A stretch of DNA of 64,000 nucleotides from NCBI RefSeq assembly GCF_036059255.1, contig NZ_CP107947.1, positions 1,674,001 through 1,738,000 on the forward strand, written 5' to 3'. This DNA comes from Micromonospora sp. NBC_00389. Its GTDB lineage: Bacteria; Actinomycetota; Actinomycetes; Mycobacteriales; Micromonosporaceae. Position numbers and translations under genes: made by a program. The notes beneath the pieces were generated by a model. It saw only the letters and a list, made by a program, of their open reading frames with translations, was not told where the DNA came from and made no database searches. Of the stretch, positions 1 through 8,459 are shown in pieces (position 1 is the first letter of the stretch; each line of letters begins with the position of its first letter).

Positions 1-243
1 TTCGTTGGCTGAGTACTCCAGGCCGAGCATCACCAGCAGCAGGATCACGCCGATCTCGGCGCCGACCGCGAAGAACTCCTCGCTGGCGTTGAGCGGGAGC
101 AGCCCGCCGTGCCCGAACGCCAGCCCGGCGAGCAGGTAGAGGGGAATGGGTGAGAGGCCAACCCGGCGGCTGAGCCGGCCGAGGACCCCAAGCAGCAGCA
201 GCAGCGCGCCGACTTCGACGAGCAGAGTTGTGGATTCGTGCAT
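1..243 (-). CDS. Cation:proton antiporter, KefB/CPA2 type (N-terminal part, runs off the window)
   Basis: About 81 residues are visible, beginning MHESTTLLVEVGALLLLLGV and ending in a second hydrophobic segment with the pattern GVILLLVMLGLEYS. This is how the transmembrane domain of CPA2-family K+/H+ or Na+/H+ antiporters begins; the GLEYS/GLE turn is typical of the family. The ATG at 243-241 follows, after 5 bases, the stop of a TrkA-C regulatory gene, so the two are very likely one operon encoding a membrane antiporter and its cytosolic gating subunit. The remainder of the protein lies outside the window, so ion specificity and completeness cannot be judged. Confidence 0.8.
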   Translation of the reverse strand, partial: MHESTTLLVEVGALLLLLGVLGRLSRRVGLSPIPLYLLAGLAFGHGGLLPLNASEEFFAVGAEIGVILLLVMLGLEYSANE

Positions 244-248
244 CCGCC

Positions 249-749
249 TCAGCCGTCCGGGTCACTGTCGGCGAGGATGGCGGACACGCCGTCGAGACCC
301 TTGCGGGTCCCGACAACGACCACCACGTCGCCGGCTGCGAAGCGGAAGGTGGGAAGCGGCGAGACGATAACCTCGCCGTCGCGCAGCACCGCCACGATGG
401 AGGCGCTGGTGCGGGTACGCGCCTTGGTGTCACCGAGCTGCCGGTTGACGTACCGCGACCCGGCCGGGATGGCGAACTGCTCGGTGAGCAGACCGGCGGC
501 CTGTTCGCGCAGCCCGGAGAGCTGGCCGAGCATCAGCGACGCGCCGAGGATGTCGGCCAGCGCCTCCGCCTCGTCGTCGGTCAGCGGGATGTCCGCCTGG
601 CAGGAGTCGGGATCGTCGGGGTCATAGAGGACAAGATCACGACGGCCATTGCGGTGGGAGACGACGCCCAAACGGCGTCCGGACTCCGTCACCAGATCGT
701 GGCGTACCCCGATGCCTGGTAAGGCGGTCTGCTCGACACGTACTCGCAC
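249..749 (-). CDS. Antiporter regulatory subunit with TrkA-C (RCK_C) domain, KhtT-like
   Basis: A 166-residue soluble protein starting at a GTG. The C-terminal half (about residues 80-160) has the TrkA-C pattern: a GSRYVNRQLGDTK segment, then ASIVAVLRDGEVIVSP and a final AGDVVVVVGTRKGL strand. The N-terminal half resembles the KhtT/YhaT N-terminal domain (VEQTALPGIGVRHDLVTESG). Proteins of this kind bind nucleotides or ions and gate a partner CPA2 antiporter, which here is encoded directly downstream. The regulatory-subunit role rests on family knowledge and gene order. Confidence 0.85.
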   Translation of the reverse strand: MRVRVEQTALPGIGVRHDLVTESGRRLGVVSHRNGRRDLVLYDPDDPDSCQADIPLTDDEAEALADILGASLMLGQLSGLREQAAGLLTEQFAIPAGSRYVNRQLGDTKARTRTSASIVAVLRDGEVIVSPLPTFRFAAGDVVVVVGTRKGLDGVSAILADSDPDG

Positions 750-829
750 CCGCCAAGGCTACCGCTTCGTGAACCGGGCTTAGATCTTGGTCGAACTCGG
801 CCCGTCCAAGGGCCGTTTCCTTCCAGGAT

Positions 830-1051
830 CTAGGGCTTGTCGCTGACGTACGTGCCCTTGCCCTGGTGGCCCTCGATCAGGCCCTCGGCTTGCAGGATCA
901 GCAGAGCGGAACGGACCGGCTCGGCGGACACGCCGTAGTGCGCGATCATCTCGCGCAGCGAGGGCAGCTTGTCGCCGGGCGCGTATTCGCCCGAACTGAT
1001 CTTGTCGCGAATGTCCTGTGCGATGCGTTGGCGGTCCGAGACTCGGGGCAT
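830..1051 (-). CDS. Small GntR-family winged-helix regulator
   Basis: A 73-residue protein that is essentially only the GntR DNA-binding domain: MPRVSDRQRIAQDIRDKISSG, then GDKLPSLREMIAHYGVS, VRSALLILQAEGLI and a final GKGTYV wing. The ATG at 1051 is preferred over an upstream in-frame start at 1075 because AGGAG lies 8-9 bases before it. No effector-binding domain follows; such GntR 'heads' are common in actinomycetes, often in pairs with small hypothetical genes. The divergent side carries a palindrome (1143-1157) and a small conserved protein (1322-1585), so autoregulation or control of that gene is plausible. No ligand can be inferred. Confidence 0.8.
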   Translation of the reverse strand: MPRVSDRQRIAQDIRDKISSGEYAPGDKLPSLREMIAHYGVSAEPVRSALLILQAEGLIEGHQGKGTYVSDKP

Positions 1052-1142
1052 GGGGCAACTCCTGGTAGGCCCCAAGATCCTCCCATGCGTGTGGCCGGTC
1101 GGCCAACACTTCGCGTGCTAAGCATGGTCACTGGTTGTCTTG

Positions 1143-1157
1143 CAATGCTTTGCATTG
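1143..1157. promoter_or_regulatory. Palindrome between the GntR gene and a small divergent gene
   Basis: CAATGC-TTT-GCATTG is a perfect 6-bp inverted repeat about 90 bases upstream of the GntR start and 165 bases upstream of the divergent gene. It lies in an otherwise non-repetitive, less GC-rich spot. It is a candidate binding site for the adjacent GntR protein; no -10/-35 elements were confidently placed. Confidence 0.4.
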
Positions 1158-1321
1158 TATGTTGGCCGTGCGGGCGCTTGGGAGTGGAAAGCCTGGTAGG
1201 CAACCGGCCCTCGGCCTGGTCGTCCGCATTGGCTGGCACGGTCGCCCGCTCGGCCGTGCCAGCAGCCATCCACCAGAGAGGGTGATGCCATGACGTGTGA
1301 ACCGACGGCCGTGCGACTCCA

Positions 1322-1585
1322 ATGAGCGGGCGTTTTGTCATCCATCTGCCGGTGGCCGCGCCCGACCTGGCTCGCGCCAAGATGCTGGGTCGGACCGCCG
1401 GCCGGTCGCTGGCCTTCCTGGCCCGGATCGACCTCGGTGGGATCACCGTCTCGACCGAGGACGACCAGGGGGTACGACACTGGGTCTTCTGCGATCGGCG
1501 GCTGGACGGTGGTCGCCGTTGCGTGCTGCGAGCCGACCACGAGACTCCCTGCACCGCCCGCCTGCCCCGTCGAACCGGCCGGTGA
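1322..1585 (+). CDS. Small conserved hypothetical protein next to GntR gene
   Basis: An 87-residue basic protein (MSGRFVIHLPVAAPDLARAK...) with a WVFCDR and GGRRCVLRAD pattern and no recognised domain or membrane segment. Its ATG overlaps the TGA of an 11-codon upstream ORF (ATG at 1290, sequence MTCEPTAVRLQ), giving an ATGA-type junction that suggests translational coupling to a leader peptide. It is divergent from the small GntR regulator with a palindrome in between. Function unknown; it may be a DNA-associated partner of the regulator, but nothing in the sequence proves this. Confidence 0.6.
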   Translation: MSGRFVIHLPVAAPDLARAKMLGRTAGRSLAFLARIDLGGITVSTEDDQGVRHWVFCDRRLDGGRRCVLRADHETPCTARLPRRTGR

Positions 1586-1669
1586 TGTCGTAACCGTTTC
1601 AGCTCGACAGGCGCCGGACGCGCCGGTGCCCGCCCCGACGGAGCGGAGCGGGCACCCGGGCGCGACTGG

Positions 1670-2806
1670 TCAGCGAAGGCTGGCGAAGAACTCGCGGATG
1701 TCGGCGACCAGCACATCGGTGGCCTGGTGGGCGGCGTAGTGGCCGCCGACGTCTCCGCGGCCGTCGACGTCCGTCTCGTACGCCGTCCACCGGACGATGT
1801 TCGCGTGGTCCCGGTCGGCGAAGCGACGGATGGACTGGAAGTCGCCGGGGAACATGGCCAGCGCGGTCGGCACGGTGGTCGGGTCGGTCGGCGGCTGGCC
1901 GGCGTGCGCGTCCTCCCAGTAGAACCGGACCGCCGAGGCGGCCGTGCCGGTGAACCAGTAGACCGCCACGTTGGCCAGGATGAAGTCGGCCTCCAGGCTC
2001 TCGTCGAAGAGTTGGGCGTTCCAGGCCAGCAGCCCGACCGGCGAGTCGGCCAACCCGAACGCCAGGGTCTGCGGCTGCTGGCTGTGCACCTGGTTGAAGG
2101 AGAACTTGTTCTCGTAGAACCACTGGAGGTGCTCAAGCGCCGCCTGGTCGGCCTCGGAGAGCCCGGCGAACTCGGCCGGGTCGCCCGAGGGGAACGAGAA
2201 GAGCTGGGTGACGTGCACGCCGAGCACGTGCTCCGAATCGGTTCGGCCCAACTCGGGCGCGATCATCGAGCCGGCGTCGTTGCCGATGGCGCCGTAGCGG
2301 TCGTACCCCAGTCGGTTCATCAGCTCGGCCCAGGCGCGGGCGGTGCGGTACCGGTTCCAGCCGGCGCTGCGGGTCGGGCCGGAGAATCCGAAGCCGGGCA
2401 GCGACGGGATGACCAGGTGGAAGGCCGGCGCGTCCGGTGCGGTCGGCTCGGTGAGTGGGGCGATCACGTCCAGGTACTCCAGCACCGAGCCGGGCCAGCC
2501 GTGGGTGAGCACCAGCGGGGTGGCGTCCGGGCGGGACGACCGGACGTGCAGGAAGTGGATCTGCTCGCCGTCGATCTCGGTGACGAACTGCGGGTGGGCG
2601 TTCAGTTGGGCCTCGACGGCCCGCCAGTCGAACCCGTCCCGCCACCGGTCGGCGAGGGCGCGGACCCGGTCGTTGCTCATCCCGTACGCGTCGCCCGCGC
2701 CGGGGAGGTCGGCGGGCCAGATCGTGCGGCCCAGTCGGTCAGCCAGGTCGTCGAGGGCGGCCTGCGGGATCTCGACGCGGAACGGGCGGATCGCGGTGCC
2801 GGTCAT
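1670..2806 (-). CDS. Epoxide hydrolase (microsomal-type, EHN plus alpha/beta-hydrolase fold)
   Basis: A 378-residue protein with the epoxide hydrolase N-terminal domain (residues about 5-110, beginning IRPFRVEIPQAALDDLADRL) followed by an alpha/beta-hydrolase fold. HGWPGS (oxyanion-hole region) and the nucleophile-elbow-like GNDAGSM are visible, with a GGHYAAHQ motif near the C-terminus where the catalytic His belongs. The family hydrolyses epoxides to diols through an aspartyl-ester intermediate. It is transcribed divergently from a TetR regulator, and two inverted repeats lie between them, so repression by that TetR protein with induction by a lipophilic compound is likely. No signal peptide is seen. 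Substrate unknown. Confidence 0.88.
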   Translation of the reverse strand: MTGTAIRPFRVEIPQAALDDLADRLGRTIWPADLPGAGDAYGMSNDRVRALADRWRDGFDWRAVEAQLNAHPQFVTEIDGEQIHFLHVRSSRPDATPLVLTHGWPGSVLEYLDVIAPLTEPTAPDAPAFHLVIPSLPGFGFSGPTRSAGWNRYRTARAWAELMNRLGYDRYGAIGNDAGSMIAPELGRTDSEHVLGVHVTQLFSFPSGDPAEFAGLSEADQAALEHLQWFYENKFSFNQVHSQQPQTLAFGLADSPVGLLAWNAQLFDESLEADFILANVAVYWFTGTAASAVRFYWEDAHAGQPPTDPTTVPTALAMFPGDFQSIRRFADRDHANIVRWTAYETDVDGRGDVGGHYAAHQATDVLVADIREFFASLR

Positions 2807-2821
2807 CTCGGAACTCCTTCG

Positions 2822-2839
2822 GAACGGAATGTTTCGTTC
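2822..2839. promoter_or_regulatory. TetR-type operator candidate 1 (epoxide hydrolase side)
   Basis: GAACGGAA-TG-TTTCGTTC is an 18-bp imperfect palindrome with seven of eight base pairs matching. It lies 16 bases upstream of the epoxide hydrolase start. It shares the GAACG/CGTTC core with the second site 20 bases away, as expected for two sites of one repressor. Confidence 0.6.
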
Positions 2840-2859
2840 TGCAATCAGAGTAGCAGACC

Positions 2860-2874
2860 GGAACGATCCGTTCC
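2860..2874. promoter_or_regulatory. TetR-type operator candidate 2 (tetR side)
   Basis: GGAACG-ATC-CGTTCC is a perfect 6-bp palindrome, 17 bases before the ATG of the tetR gene. It carries the same GGAACG half-site as the site at 2822-2839, so the neighbouring TetR protein probably binds both and controls both divergent genes. Confidence 0.6.
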
Positions 2875-2891
2875 ACTGTTAGTCTGGAGTC

Positions 2892-3545
2892 ATGCCGACT
2901 CCCCCCGGAAAGAACGACGTGCCGCTGCCCGGCCGCCGTGCCCAGGCCGCCCGCAACGACGAGGTGATCCTCGAAGCCGCCCGCGCGGTCTTCCTCGAGG
3001 ACCCGAAGGCCCCGATCGCCGCCGTCGCCGAACGCGCCGGCGTCGGCATCAGCGCCCTCTACCGGCGGTACGCGGGCAAGGAGGACCTGCTGCGTCAGCT
3101 CTGCCACGACGGGCTGCGCCGGTACATCGCGGTGGCCGAGGCGGCCCTCGCCGAGCCGGACGACTGGGCCGCGTTCGCCGGCTTCATGGCCCGGGTGGTC
3201 GACGCCGATGTGCACTCGCTCACCGTCCACCTGGCCGGCACCTTCACTCCGACCGAGGAGATGGGTCGGGCCGCGACGCGCGCCAACGAGCTGGCCACGG
3301 TGCTGTTCGAGCGGGCTCACGCCAGCGGGCGGCTGCGTCCGGACGTGGTCGTACAGGACCTGGGGCTGGTGCTGGAGGCGTGCGCCGCGGTGCGCGTACC
3401 CGATCCGGAGCGGACCGGGCAGTTACGCCAACGCCAGCTCGCGGTGCTGCTGGCCGGCCTGTCGACGACGCCGGACACGGATCCGCTGCCCGGCCCGCCC
3501 CCGGCGGCCGGGGAGTTCGACTGGCGGTGGCGCCGCCCGGAGTGA
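2892..3545 (+). CDS. TetR-family transcriptional regulator, divergent from epoxide hydrolase
   Basis: A 217-residue protein. The N-terminal helix-turn-helix spans about residues 20-65 (ARNDEVILEAARAVFLED... IAAVAERAGVGISALYRRYAGKEDLL), which is the standard TetR pattern. The C-terminal ligand-binding half is mostly helical (SETI/TetR_C-like: FAGFMARVVDADVHSLTVHL, RATRANELATVLFERAHASGRL). It faces the epoxide hydrolase gene across 85 bases holding two GGAACG palindromes. The likely role is repression of itself and the hydrolase; the ligand is unknown. Confidence 0.88.
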   Translation: MPTPPGKNDVPLPGRRAQAARNDEVILEAARAVFLEDPKAPIAAVAERAGVGISALYRRYAGKEDLLRQLCHDGLRRYIAVAEAALAEPDDWAAFAGFMARVVDADVHSLTVHLAGTFTPTEEMGRAATRANELATVLFERAHASGRLRPDVVVQDLGLVLEACAAVRVPDPERTGQLRQRQLAVLLAGLSTTPDTDPLPGPPPAAGEFDWRWRRPE

Positions 3546-3564
3546 TGGGCGTCACAGCGCTAAG

Positions 3565-3585
3565 GTTGAGCGGAATACGCTCAAC
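3565..3585. promoter_or_regulatory. HAIR box (HspR operator) upstream of clpB
   Basis: GTTGAGCG-gaata-CGCTCAAC is an 8-bp perfect inverted repeat that contains TTGAG-N9-CTCAA, the exact spacing of the HspR-associated inverted repeat (CTTGAGT-N7-ACTCAAG). It lies 46 bases before the clpB ATG. In actinobacteria HspR with DnaK represses dnaK and clpB through this element, so heat-shock control of clpB is well supported. The hspR gene itself is not in this window. Confidence 0.85.
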
Positions 3586-3631
3586 TCTGGTTGTGTCCAA
3601 CCCAGTGGACAACGCCGATCCGGGGGAGCCC

Positions 3632-6223
3632 ATGAACACCGAACGCCTCACCACCAAGAGCCGCGAGACCATCACGGGTGCCGTCGCACTGGCCAACCAG
3701 CGCGGCCACGCCACCGTGGAGCCGTGGCACCTACTGCTGTCCCTGCTGGACACCGACGGCTCGACCGCCGCCGGCCTGCTGCGCGCCGTCGGGGCCGACC
3801 CCGCCGAGCTGCGCCGGGCCGCCCAGCGTGCGGTCGACGGCCTGCCCGCCGCGCGGGGCTCCAGCATCGCCGAGCCGACCCTGGCCCGAGAGTTCGTCAA
3901 CGCCATCGGGGCCGCCGAGCAGATCGCCCGGCCGCTGGGCGACGAGTACACCTCCACCGAGCACCTGCTGGCCGGCCTGGCCCGGGTGGGCGGTGCGGTG
4001 TCCGGAGCGCTGAAGTCAGCCGGCGCCACCGAGGAGGCCCTGGTCGCCGCGTTCCCGACCGTCCGGGGTGGGGACCGGCGGGTCACCACCGCCGACCCGG
4101 AGCAGACCTACCAGGCATTGACCAAGTACGGCGTCGACCTCACCGCCAGCGCCCGGGACGGCAAGATCGACCCGGTGATCGGCCGGGACTCGGAGATCCG
4201 CCGCGTCATCCAGGTGCTCTCCCGGCGTACCAAGAACAACCCGGTGCTGATCGGCGAGCCCGGCGTCGGCAAGACCGCGATCGTCGAGGGCCTGGCCCAG
4301 CGGATCGTGGCCGGTGACGTGCCCGAGTCGCTACGCGACAAGAAGCTGATCTCGTTGGACCTCGGCGCGATGGTCGCCGGCGCGCAGTACCGCGGTCAGT
4401 TCGAGGAGCGGCTGAAGTCCGTGCTGGAGGAGATCAAGAACTCCAACGGGCAGGTCATCACGTTCCTCGACGAGCTGCACACCGTGGTCGGTGCCGGCAA
4501 GGGCGAGGGCTCGATGGACGCCGGCAACATGCTCAAGCCGATGCTCGCCCGCGGTGAGCTGCGCATGGTTGGTGCCACCACGCTGGACGAGTACCGCGAG
4601 CACATCGAGAAGGACCCGGCGCTGGAGCGTCGCTTCCAGCCGGTGCTGGTCGGCGAGCCGACCATCGAGGACACCATCGGCATCCTGCGCGGGCTCAAGG
4701 AGCGCTACGAGGTGCACCACGGCGTCCGGATCACCGACGCCGCACTGGTCGCCGCCGCGTCGCTGTCGAACCGCTACATCACCGACCGGTTCCTGCCGGA
4801 CAAGGCGATCGACCTGGTCGACGAGTCCGCGTCCCGGCTCCGGATGGAGATCGACTCCCGGCCGGTCGAGGTGGACGAGATCGAGCGGGCGGTCCGCCGG
4901 CTGGAGATCGAGGAGATGGCGCTGGCCAAGGAGCCGGACGCCGCCTCCGCCGAGCGGTTGGTGCGGCTGCGCCAGGAACTGGCCGACAAGCGCGAGCAGC
5001 TCACCGTACTCTCCGAGCGCTGGCAGACGGAGAAGAGCCACATCACCAAGCTCTCCACCGCCAAGGAGGAGCTGGAGCGCCTGGGTGGCGAGGCCGAGCG
5101 GGCCGAGCGCGACGGGGAGTTGGAGCGTGCCGCCGAGCTGCGCTACGGCCGGATCCCCGCGCTCAAGGTCGAGCTGAAGCAGGCCGAGGAGGAGCTGGCC
5201 CAGCTCCAGGCCGACGGCGCGATGCTCAAGGAGGAGGTCGGCGCGGACGACATCGCCGCGGTGGTCGCCTCCTGGACCGGCATTCCGGCCGGCCGGCTGC
5301 TGGAGGGCGAGACGGCGAAGCTGCTCCGGATGGAGGAGTCGTTGGGCGGCCGGGTGGTCGGCCAGGTCGAGGCGGTGGGTGCGGTCTCCGACGCGGTGCG
5401 CCGGGCCCGGGCCGGTGTCGCCGACCCGGACCGTCCGACCGGCAGCTTCCTCTTCCTCGGCCCGACCGGGGTCGGCAAGACGGAGCTGGCCAAGGCGCTC
5501 GCCGAGTTCCTCTTCGACGACGAGCGGGCGATGGTCCGCATCGACATGAGCGAGTACGGCGAGAAGCACTCCGTGGCCCGCCTCGTCGGTGCCCCGCCCG
5601 GCTACATCGGCTACGAGGAGGGTGGCCAGCTCACCGAGGCGGTGCGCCGCCGGCCGTACTCGGTGGTGCTGCTGGACGAGGTGGAGAAGGCCCACCCGGA
5701 CGTCTTCGACGTGCTGCTCCAGGTGCTCGACGACGGTCGGCTCACCGACGGTCAGGGCCGCACGGTGGACTTCCGCAACGCGATCCTGATCCTCACCTCC
5801 AACCTCGGGTCGTCGGTGATCGGCGATCTGACGCTGGGCGAGGAGCAGCGTCGGGAGGGGGTCCTCGCGGTGGTCCGCTCGCACTTCAAGCCGGAGTTCC
5901 TCAACCGGCTGGACGACATCGTGGTGTTCGCCGCGCTGCGCGGGGACGATCTGCGCTCCATCGTGGACATCCAGCTGGACCGGATGCGGCGGCGACTGGC
6001 CGACCGCCGATTGGCACTGGACATCACCGAGTCCGCGCGTCAGTGGCTCGCCGAGCACGGCTACGACCCGATCTACGGCGCCCGCCCGCTACGCCGCCTG
6101 GTCCAAACGGCGATCGGCGACCAACTGGCCAAGGCCCTCCTGTCGGGCACCATCCGCGACGGCGACACGGTAAAGGTCGACCTGACCACCCCCACGAACA
6201 CCCTCACGGTAACCCCCGCCTGA
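3632..6223 (+). CDS. clpB: ATP-dependent chaperone ClpB (disaggregase)
   Basis: An 863-residue Hsp100 protein, the normal length for ClpB. In order: Clp N-terminal repeats (residues about 1-145), AAA+ domain 1 with Walker [10 protein letters not shown] and Walker [10 protein letters not shown], the long coiled-coil M-domain (about 400-520, rich in Glu/Arg/Lys), and AAA+ domain 2 with Walker [10 protein letters not shown], Walker [13 protein letters not shown] and C-terminal D2-small ([11 protein letters not shown]). It works with DnaK/DnaJ/GrpE to resolubilise aggregated protein. The ATG at 3632 follows GGGGGAG and starts with the typical [12 protein letters not shown]; a long in-frame extension further upstream is not coding. 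The HAIR box just upstream indicates HspR control. Confidence 0.97.
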   Translation: MNTERLTTKSRETITGAVALANQRGHATVEPWHLLLSLLDTDGSTAAGLLRAVGADPAELRRAAQRAVDGLPAARGSSIAEPTLAREFVNAIGAAEQIARPLGDEYTSTEHLLAGLARVGGAVSGALKSAGATEEALVAAFPTVRGGDRRVTTADPEQTYQALTKYGVDLTASARDGKIDPVIGRDSEIRRVIQVLSRRTKNNPVLIGEPGVGKTAIVEGLAQRIVAGDVPESLRDKKLISLDLGAMVAGAQYRGQFEERLKSVLEEIKNSNGQVITFLDELHTVVGAGKGEGSMDAGNMLKPMLARGELRMVGATTLDEYREHIEKDPALERRFQPVLVGEPTIEDTIGILRGLKERYEVHHGVRITDAALVAAASLSNRYITDRFLPDKAIDLVDESASRLRMEIDSRPVEVDEIERAVRRLEIEEMALAKEPDAASAERLVRLRQELADKREQLTVLSERWQTEKSHITKLSTAKEELERLGGEAERAERDGELERAAELRYGRIPALKVELKQAEEELAQLQADGAMLKEEVGADDIAAVVASWTGIPAGRLLEGETAKLLRMEESLGGRVVGQVEAVGAVSDAVRRARAGVADPDRPTGSFLFLGPTGVGKTELAKALAEFLFDDERAMVRIDMSEYGEKHSVARLVGAPPGYIGYEEGGQLTEAVRRRPYSVVLLDEVEKAHPDVFDVLLQVLDDGRLTDGQGRTVDFRNAILILTSNLGSSVIGDLTLGEEQRREGVLAVVRSHFKPEFLNRLDDIVVFAALRGDDLRSIVDIQLDRMRRRLADRRLALDITESARQWLAEHGYDPIYGARPLRRLVQTAIGDQLAKALLSGTIRDGDTVKVDLTTPTNTLTVTPA

Positions 6224-6232
6224 CCAGCGCGG

Positions 6233-6288
6233 TGATCAAGAGGTTTGCGTCATCGAGATGTCTTCTCATGACGCAAACCTCTTGATCA
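6233..6288. repeat. TGATCA-capped inverted repeat, family A, copy 1
   Basis: A perfect 21-bp inverted repeat (TGATCAAGAGGTTTGCGTCA plus T, at 6233-6253 and reversed at 6268-6288) around a 14-base loop, just after the clpB stop. The same arm recurs at 26052-26107. It can act as a transcription terminator on either strand, but its conserved sequence suggests a dispersed palindromic element. Confidence 0.85.
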
Positions 6289-6327
6289 ACAGGGTGAGGT
6301 GGGGGCGGGCGGGGAAAGGATGGGGTC

Positions 6328-6708
6328 ATGTTCGGGATCGGGAAGAAGTGGGAACGGGAACTGGACGCCGCCGTCGACGAGTTGGTGGGGGCCGACACGC
6401 TCGCCTTTGGCGGGGTTGGCATCGCGGGCACAATGCTGCCCGTGACCGAGGCTTACCAGCGGGTCTGGGCCGCTCTCGACGACCACCCCGAGGAGGTACG
6501 ACGGCAGCTCGACCGGCTGCTGGCCGAGGGCTCACCCGCCGGTAGGGCGTACGCGGCCACGCTGCTGGAGCGGATCGACCCGGCGACGGCCCGGGCAACC
6601 TGGACGTCGCTGCGGGACGACCCGACCGAGTTCACCACCTTCGTCGGCTGCGTGATGGGTCGCACCACCCTCGGCGACTACGCCACCCAACGACTCGCCG
6701 CAGCATGA
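6328..6708 (+). CDS. Hypothetical protein (helical, 126 residues)
   Basis: A 126-residue soluble protein, MFGIGKKWERELDAAVDELV..., with mostly helical composition, a GGVGIAGTML patch near residue 30, and a DPATARATWTSLRDDPTEF region. It has the look of a small HEAT-like or conserved actinobacterial protein but I do not recognise a family. The ATG is preceded by GGGGAAAGGATGGGGTC, an adequate ribosome binding site. It stands alone between clpB and a DUF4178-like gene. Confidence 0.6.
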   Translation: MFGIGKKWERELDAAVDELVGADTLAFGGVGIAGTMLPVTEAYQRVWAALDDHPEEVRRQLDRLLAEGSPAGRAYAATLLERIDPATARATWTSLRDDPTEFTTFVGCVMGRTTLGDYATQRLAAA

Positions 6709-6850
6709 TCCGTTCGCCGATCGGAGCTACCCGATCGGCCCTGCCGACCGCCGACGGCCCACCGCGCGTTGAGCTATCGGCCACAGCACGAGCCTCCCGG
6801 GTGCCGAGGGTTGTTACCGTCTGCGCCGACGTACCTGGGGAGGTGGTCGG

Positions 6851-7471
6851 GTGGACGCACCGGTGATGTACCTGGTGGCGGCGGTGGTCGTACTCGCGGT
6901 GGTCGTGATCGTGATCGTCGTGCGGGCCCGTCGGCGGGCGACGGCCCGGCCCGGCGGTGCGCCACCCCGCAGACGGCCCGAGCGCGGCCGGGTGGCGGAG
7001 TCGCCGCGCGGCGGCCCGCACCGCCTGGCCCCGGGCGACCGCGTGCGGATCCACGACCAGGAGTACGCCGTGAGCGGCACGATCCGCCTGGTCGAGGGGG
7101 ACTGGAGTTGGGTGCAGCACCTGCTCGACGACGCCTCCGGCACCCGGCACCGTCTCTCCGTGGAGGACGGCCCCGACCTGGAGTTGGTGCTCTGGACCGC
7201 CGAGCCTGGCGCGACCGTCACCCCCGGCGCCCCGACCATCGACCTCGGCGGCCGGCGCTACACCTGGGCCGAGACCGGGCAGGCGCGCTACACCGCCATC
7301 GGAGAGACCGGGCTGCTGCCGGCCGGGACCATGCGTTACCACGACTACCAGTCCGGCGGCGACGCGCGGCTCTCCTTCGAGGCGTACGGCGAAGAGGGCT
7401 GGCGGGTGGCCCGCGGCGACCTGCTCGACCCCGCCGACCTGACGATCCAGCCCGCTACCGACGACCGCTGA
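6851..7471 (+). CDS. Membrane-anchored DUF4178-like protein
   Basis: A 206-residue protein starting at GTG. It begins with one transmembrane helix (residues about 5-25, MYLVAAVVVLAVVVIVIVV) followed by a run of Arg residues, which places the rest in the cytoplasm. The C-terminal 150 residues match the DUF4178 layout: APGDRVRIHDQEYAVSGTIR, then WSWVQHLLDD, a LELVLW strand and YTWAETGQARYTAIGETG. Function is unknown; DUF4178 proteins are often found with PspA/shaft-type membrane-stress genes, but none is adjacent here. Confidence 0.7.
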   Translation: MDAPVMYLVAAVVVLAVVVIVIVVRARRRATARPGGAPPRRRPERGRVAESPRGGPHRLAPGDRVRIHDQEYAVSGTIRLVEGDWSWVQHLLDDASGTRHRLSVEDGPDLELVLWTAEPGATVTPGAPTIDLGGRRYTWAETGQARYTAIGETGLLPAGTMRYHDYQSGGDARLSFEAYGEEGWRVARGDLLDPADLTIQPATDDR

Positions 7472-7563
7472 GCGCGACCCCGACGGGCGCGCCGGGGTCG
7501 TCACGGCATGCCAGAGTGGCCGGTTGTCGATACGGTGTGGGCGCGATCTAGGGAAGGAGAATC

Positions 7564-8388
7564 GTGGTCGATTCCCAGAGCACGCCGGCCCGCCAGCGGC
7601 CATCCATCGTGACGATTTCCAGCTACCTGCTTTTTCTGTTCCTGGCGTGCCAGGTGATCAGTCTTGTCCTCACCCTCGCCACCGCCGGCAAGACCCGTGA
7701 CGCGCTCCGTGAGGCGTACGAGGGCAGTACCGCCGAGGGCGCCGACCAGGTGGCGGATGTCTTCTACGCCATCGGCCTCGGCAGCAGCATCCTGCTGCTC
7801 CTGCTCGCGGTCGTGCTGGGCGTGCTGGCCCTGTTCAACAACCAGGGCCGCAACGGCGCCCGGATCACCACCTGGATCGTCGGCGGCATCATGGTCTGCT
7901 GCGTGGGTGGCAGCCTGCTCAGCGGCGCGGCCGGCAGCCTCACCACCGGTGGGGACACCAGCGGTGACATGCCGAGCGCCGAGGAGATCCAGCGTCGGCT
8001 GGACGAGGCCCTGCCCTCCTGGCTCACCCCGGTCAGCATCCTGCTCGGCGTGATCAGCCTGCTCGCACTGCTCGCGGCGCTGATCCTGCTGGCGCTGCCG
8101 AAGGCCAACGAGTTCTTCCGCAAGCCCGCCGTGGGCTGGGAGCCGCCGACTCCGGGCGCCAGCTACCCGGGCTACCCGCAGGCGCCGGGCCAGCCCGGCT
8201 ACCCGCAGGCCCCCGCCGAGCCGGGCTATCCGTCGACGCCGGGTTACCCGTCGACGCCGGGTCAGGCGCCCGGGTCGGATCAGCCGGGCTACCCGCCGCC
8301 GCCCTCGACGGGCACGGCCGGCACGGACCGGCCGGACGACACGCCGCCGGCCGACCGCCCCGGACAGAACCCGCCGTCGACGAGTTGA
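7564..8388 (+). CDS. Four-helix membrane protein with Pro/Gly/Tyr-rich tail (paralogue of the next gene)
   Basis: A 274-residue integral membrane protein with a GTG start after GGGAAGGAGAATC. Hydrophobic helices lie at about residues 17-40, 72-92, 99-122 and 158-180. They are followed by a cytosolic or exposed tail made of GYPQAPGQPGYP/GYPSTPG repeats (about residues 198-274). The loop after helix 1 contains ALREAYEGSTAEGADQ. The following gene shares the same four-helix plan and related loop sequence, so the two are probably a tandem duplication. No enzymatic motif is visible. Confidence 0.7.
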   Translation: MVDSQSTPARQRPSIVTISSYLLFLFLACQVISLVLTLATAGKTRDALREAYEGSTAEGADQVADVFYAIGLGSSILLLLLAVVLGVLALFNNQGRNGARITTWIVGGIMVCCVGGSLLSGAAGSLTTGGDTSGDMPSAEEIQRRLDEALPSWLTPVSILLGVISLLALLAALILLALPKANEFFRKPAVGWEPPTPGASYPGYPQAPGQPGYPQAPAEPGYPSTPGYPSTPGQAPGSDQPGYPPPPSTGTAGTDRPDDTPPADRPGQNPPSTS

Positions 8389-8459
8389 CCGCTCGATAGC
8401 CACGACACCGACGATCCCTCCGATAGGTTGCAACCCGACGCCTACCGGAGGGATTCGTC

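Noticed and set aside
1727..3631. Long in-frame extension upstream of clpB (a 1498-residue reading frame)
   Set aside because: It runs antisense to the epoxide hydrolase and across the tetR gene in another frame. The ClpB family begins at the ATG at 3632, which has a ribosome site and a HAIR box upstream.
4331..6058. 575-residue minus-strand frame opposite clpB, and similar long frames opposite purL (54611-57061), purF (59971-62565) and purM (62180-63721)
   Set aside because: High GC content keeps the antisense frame open; no family motifs are present and the sense genes are certain.
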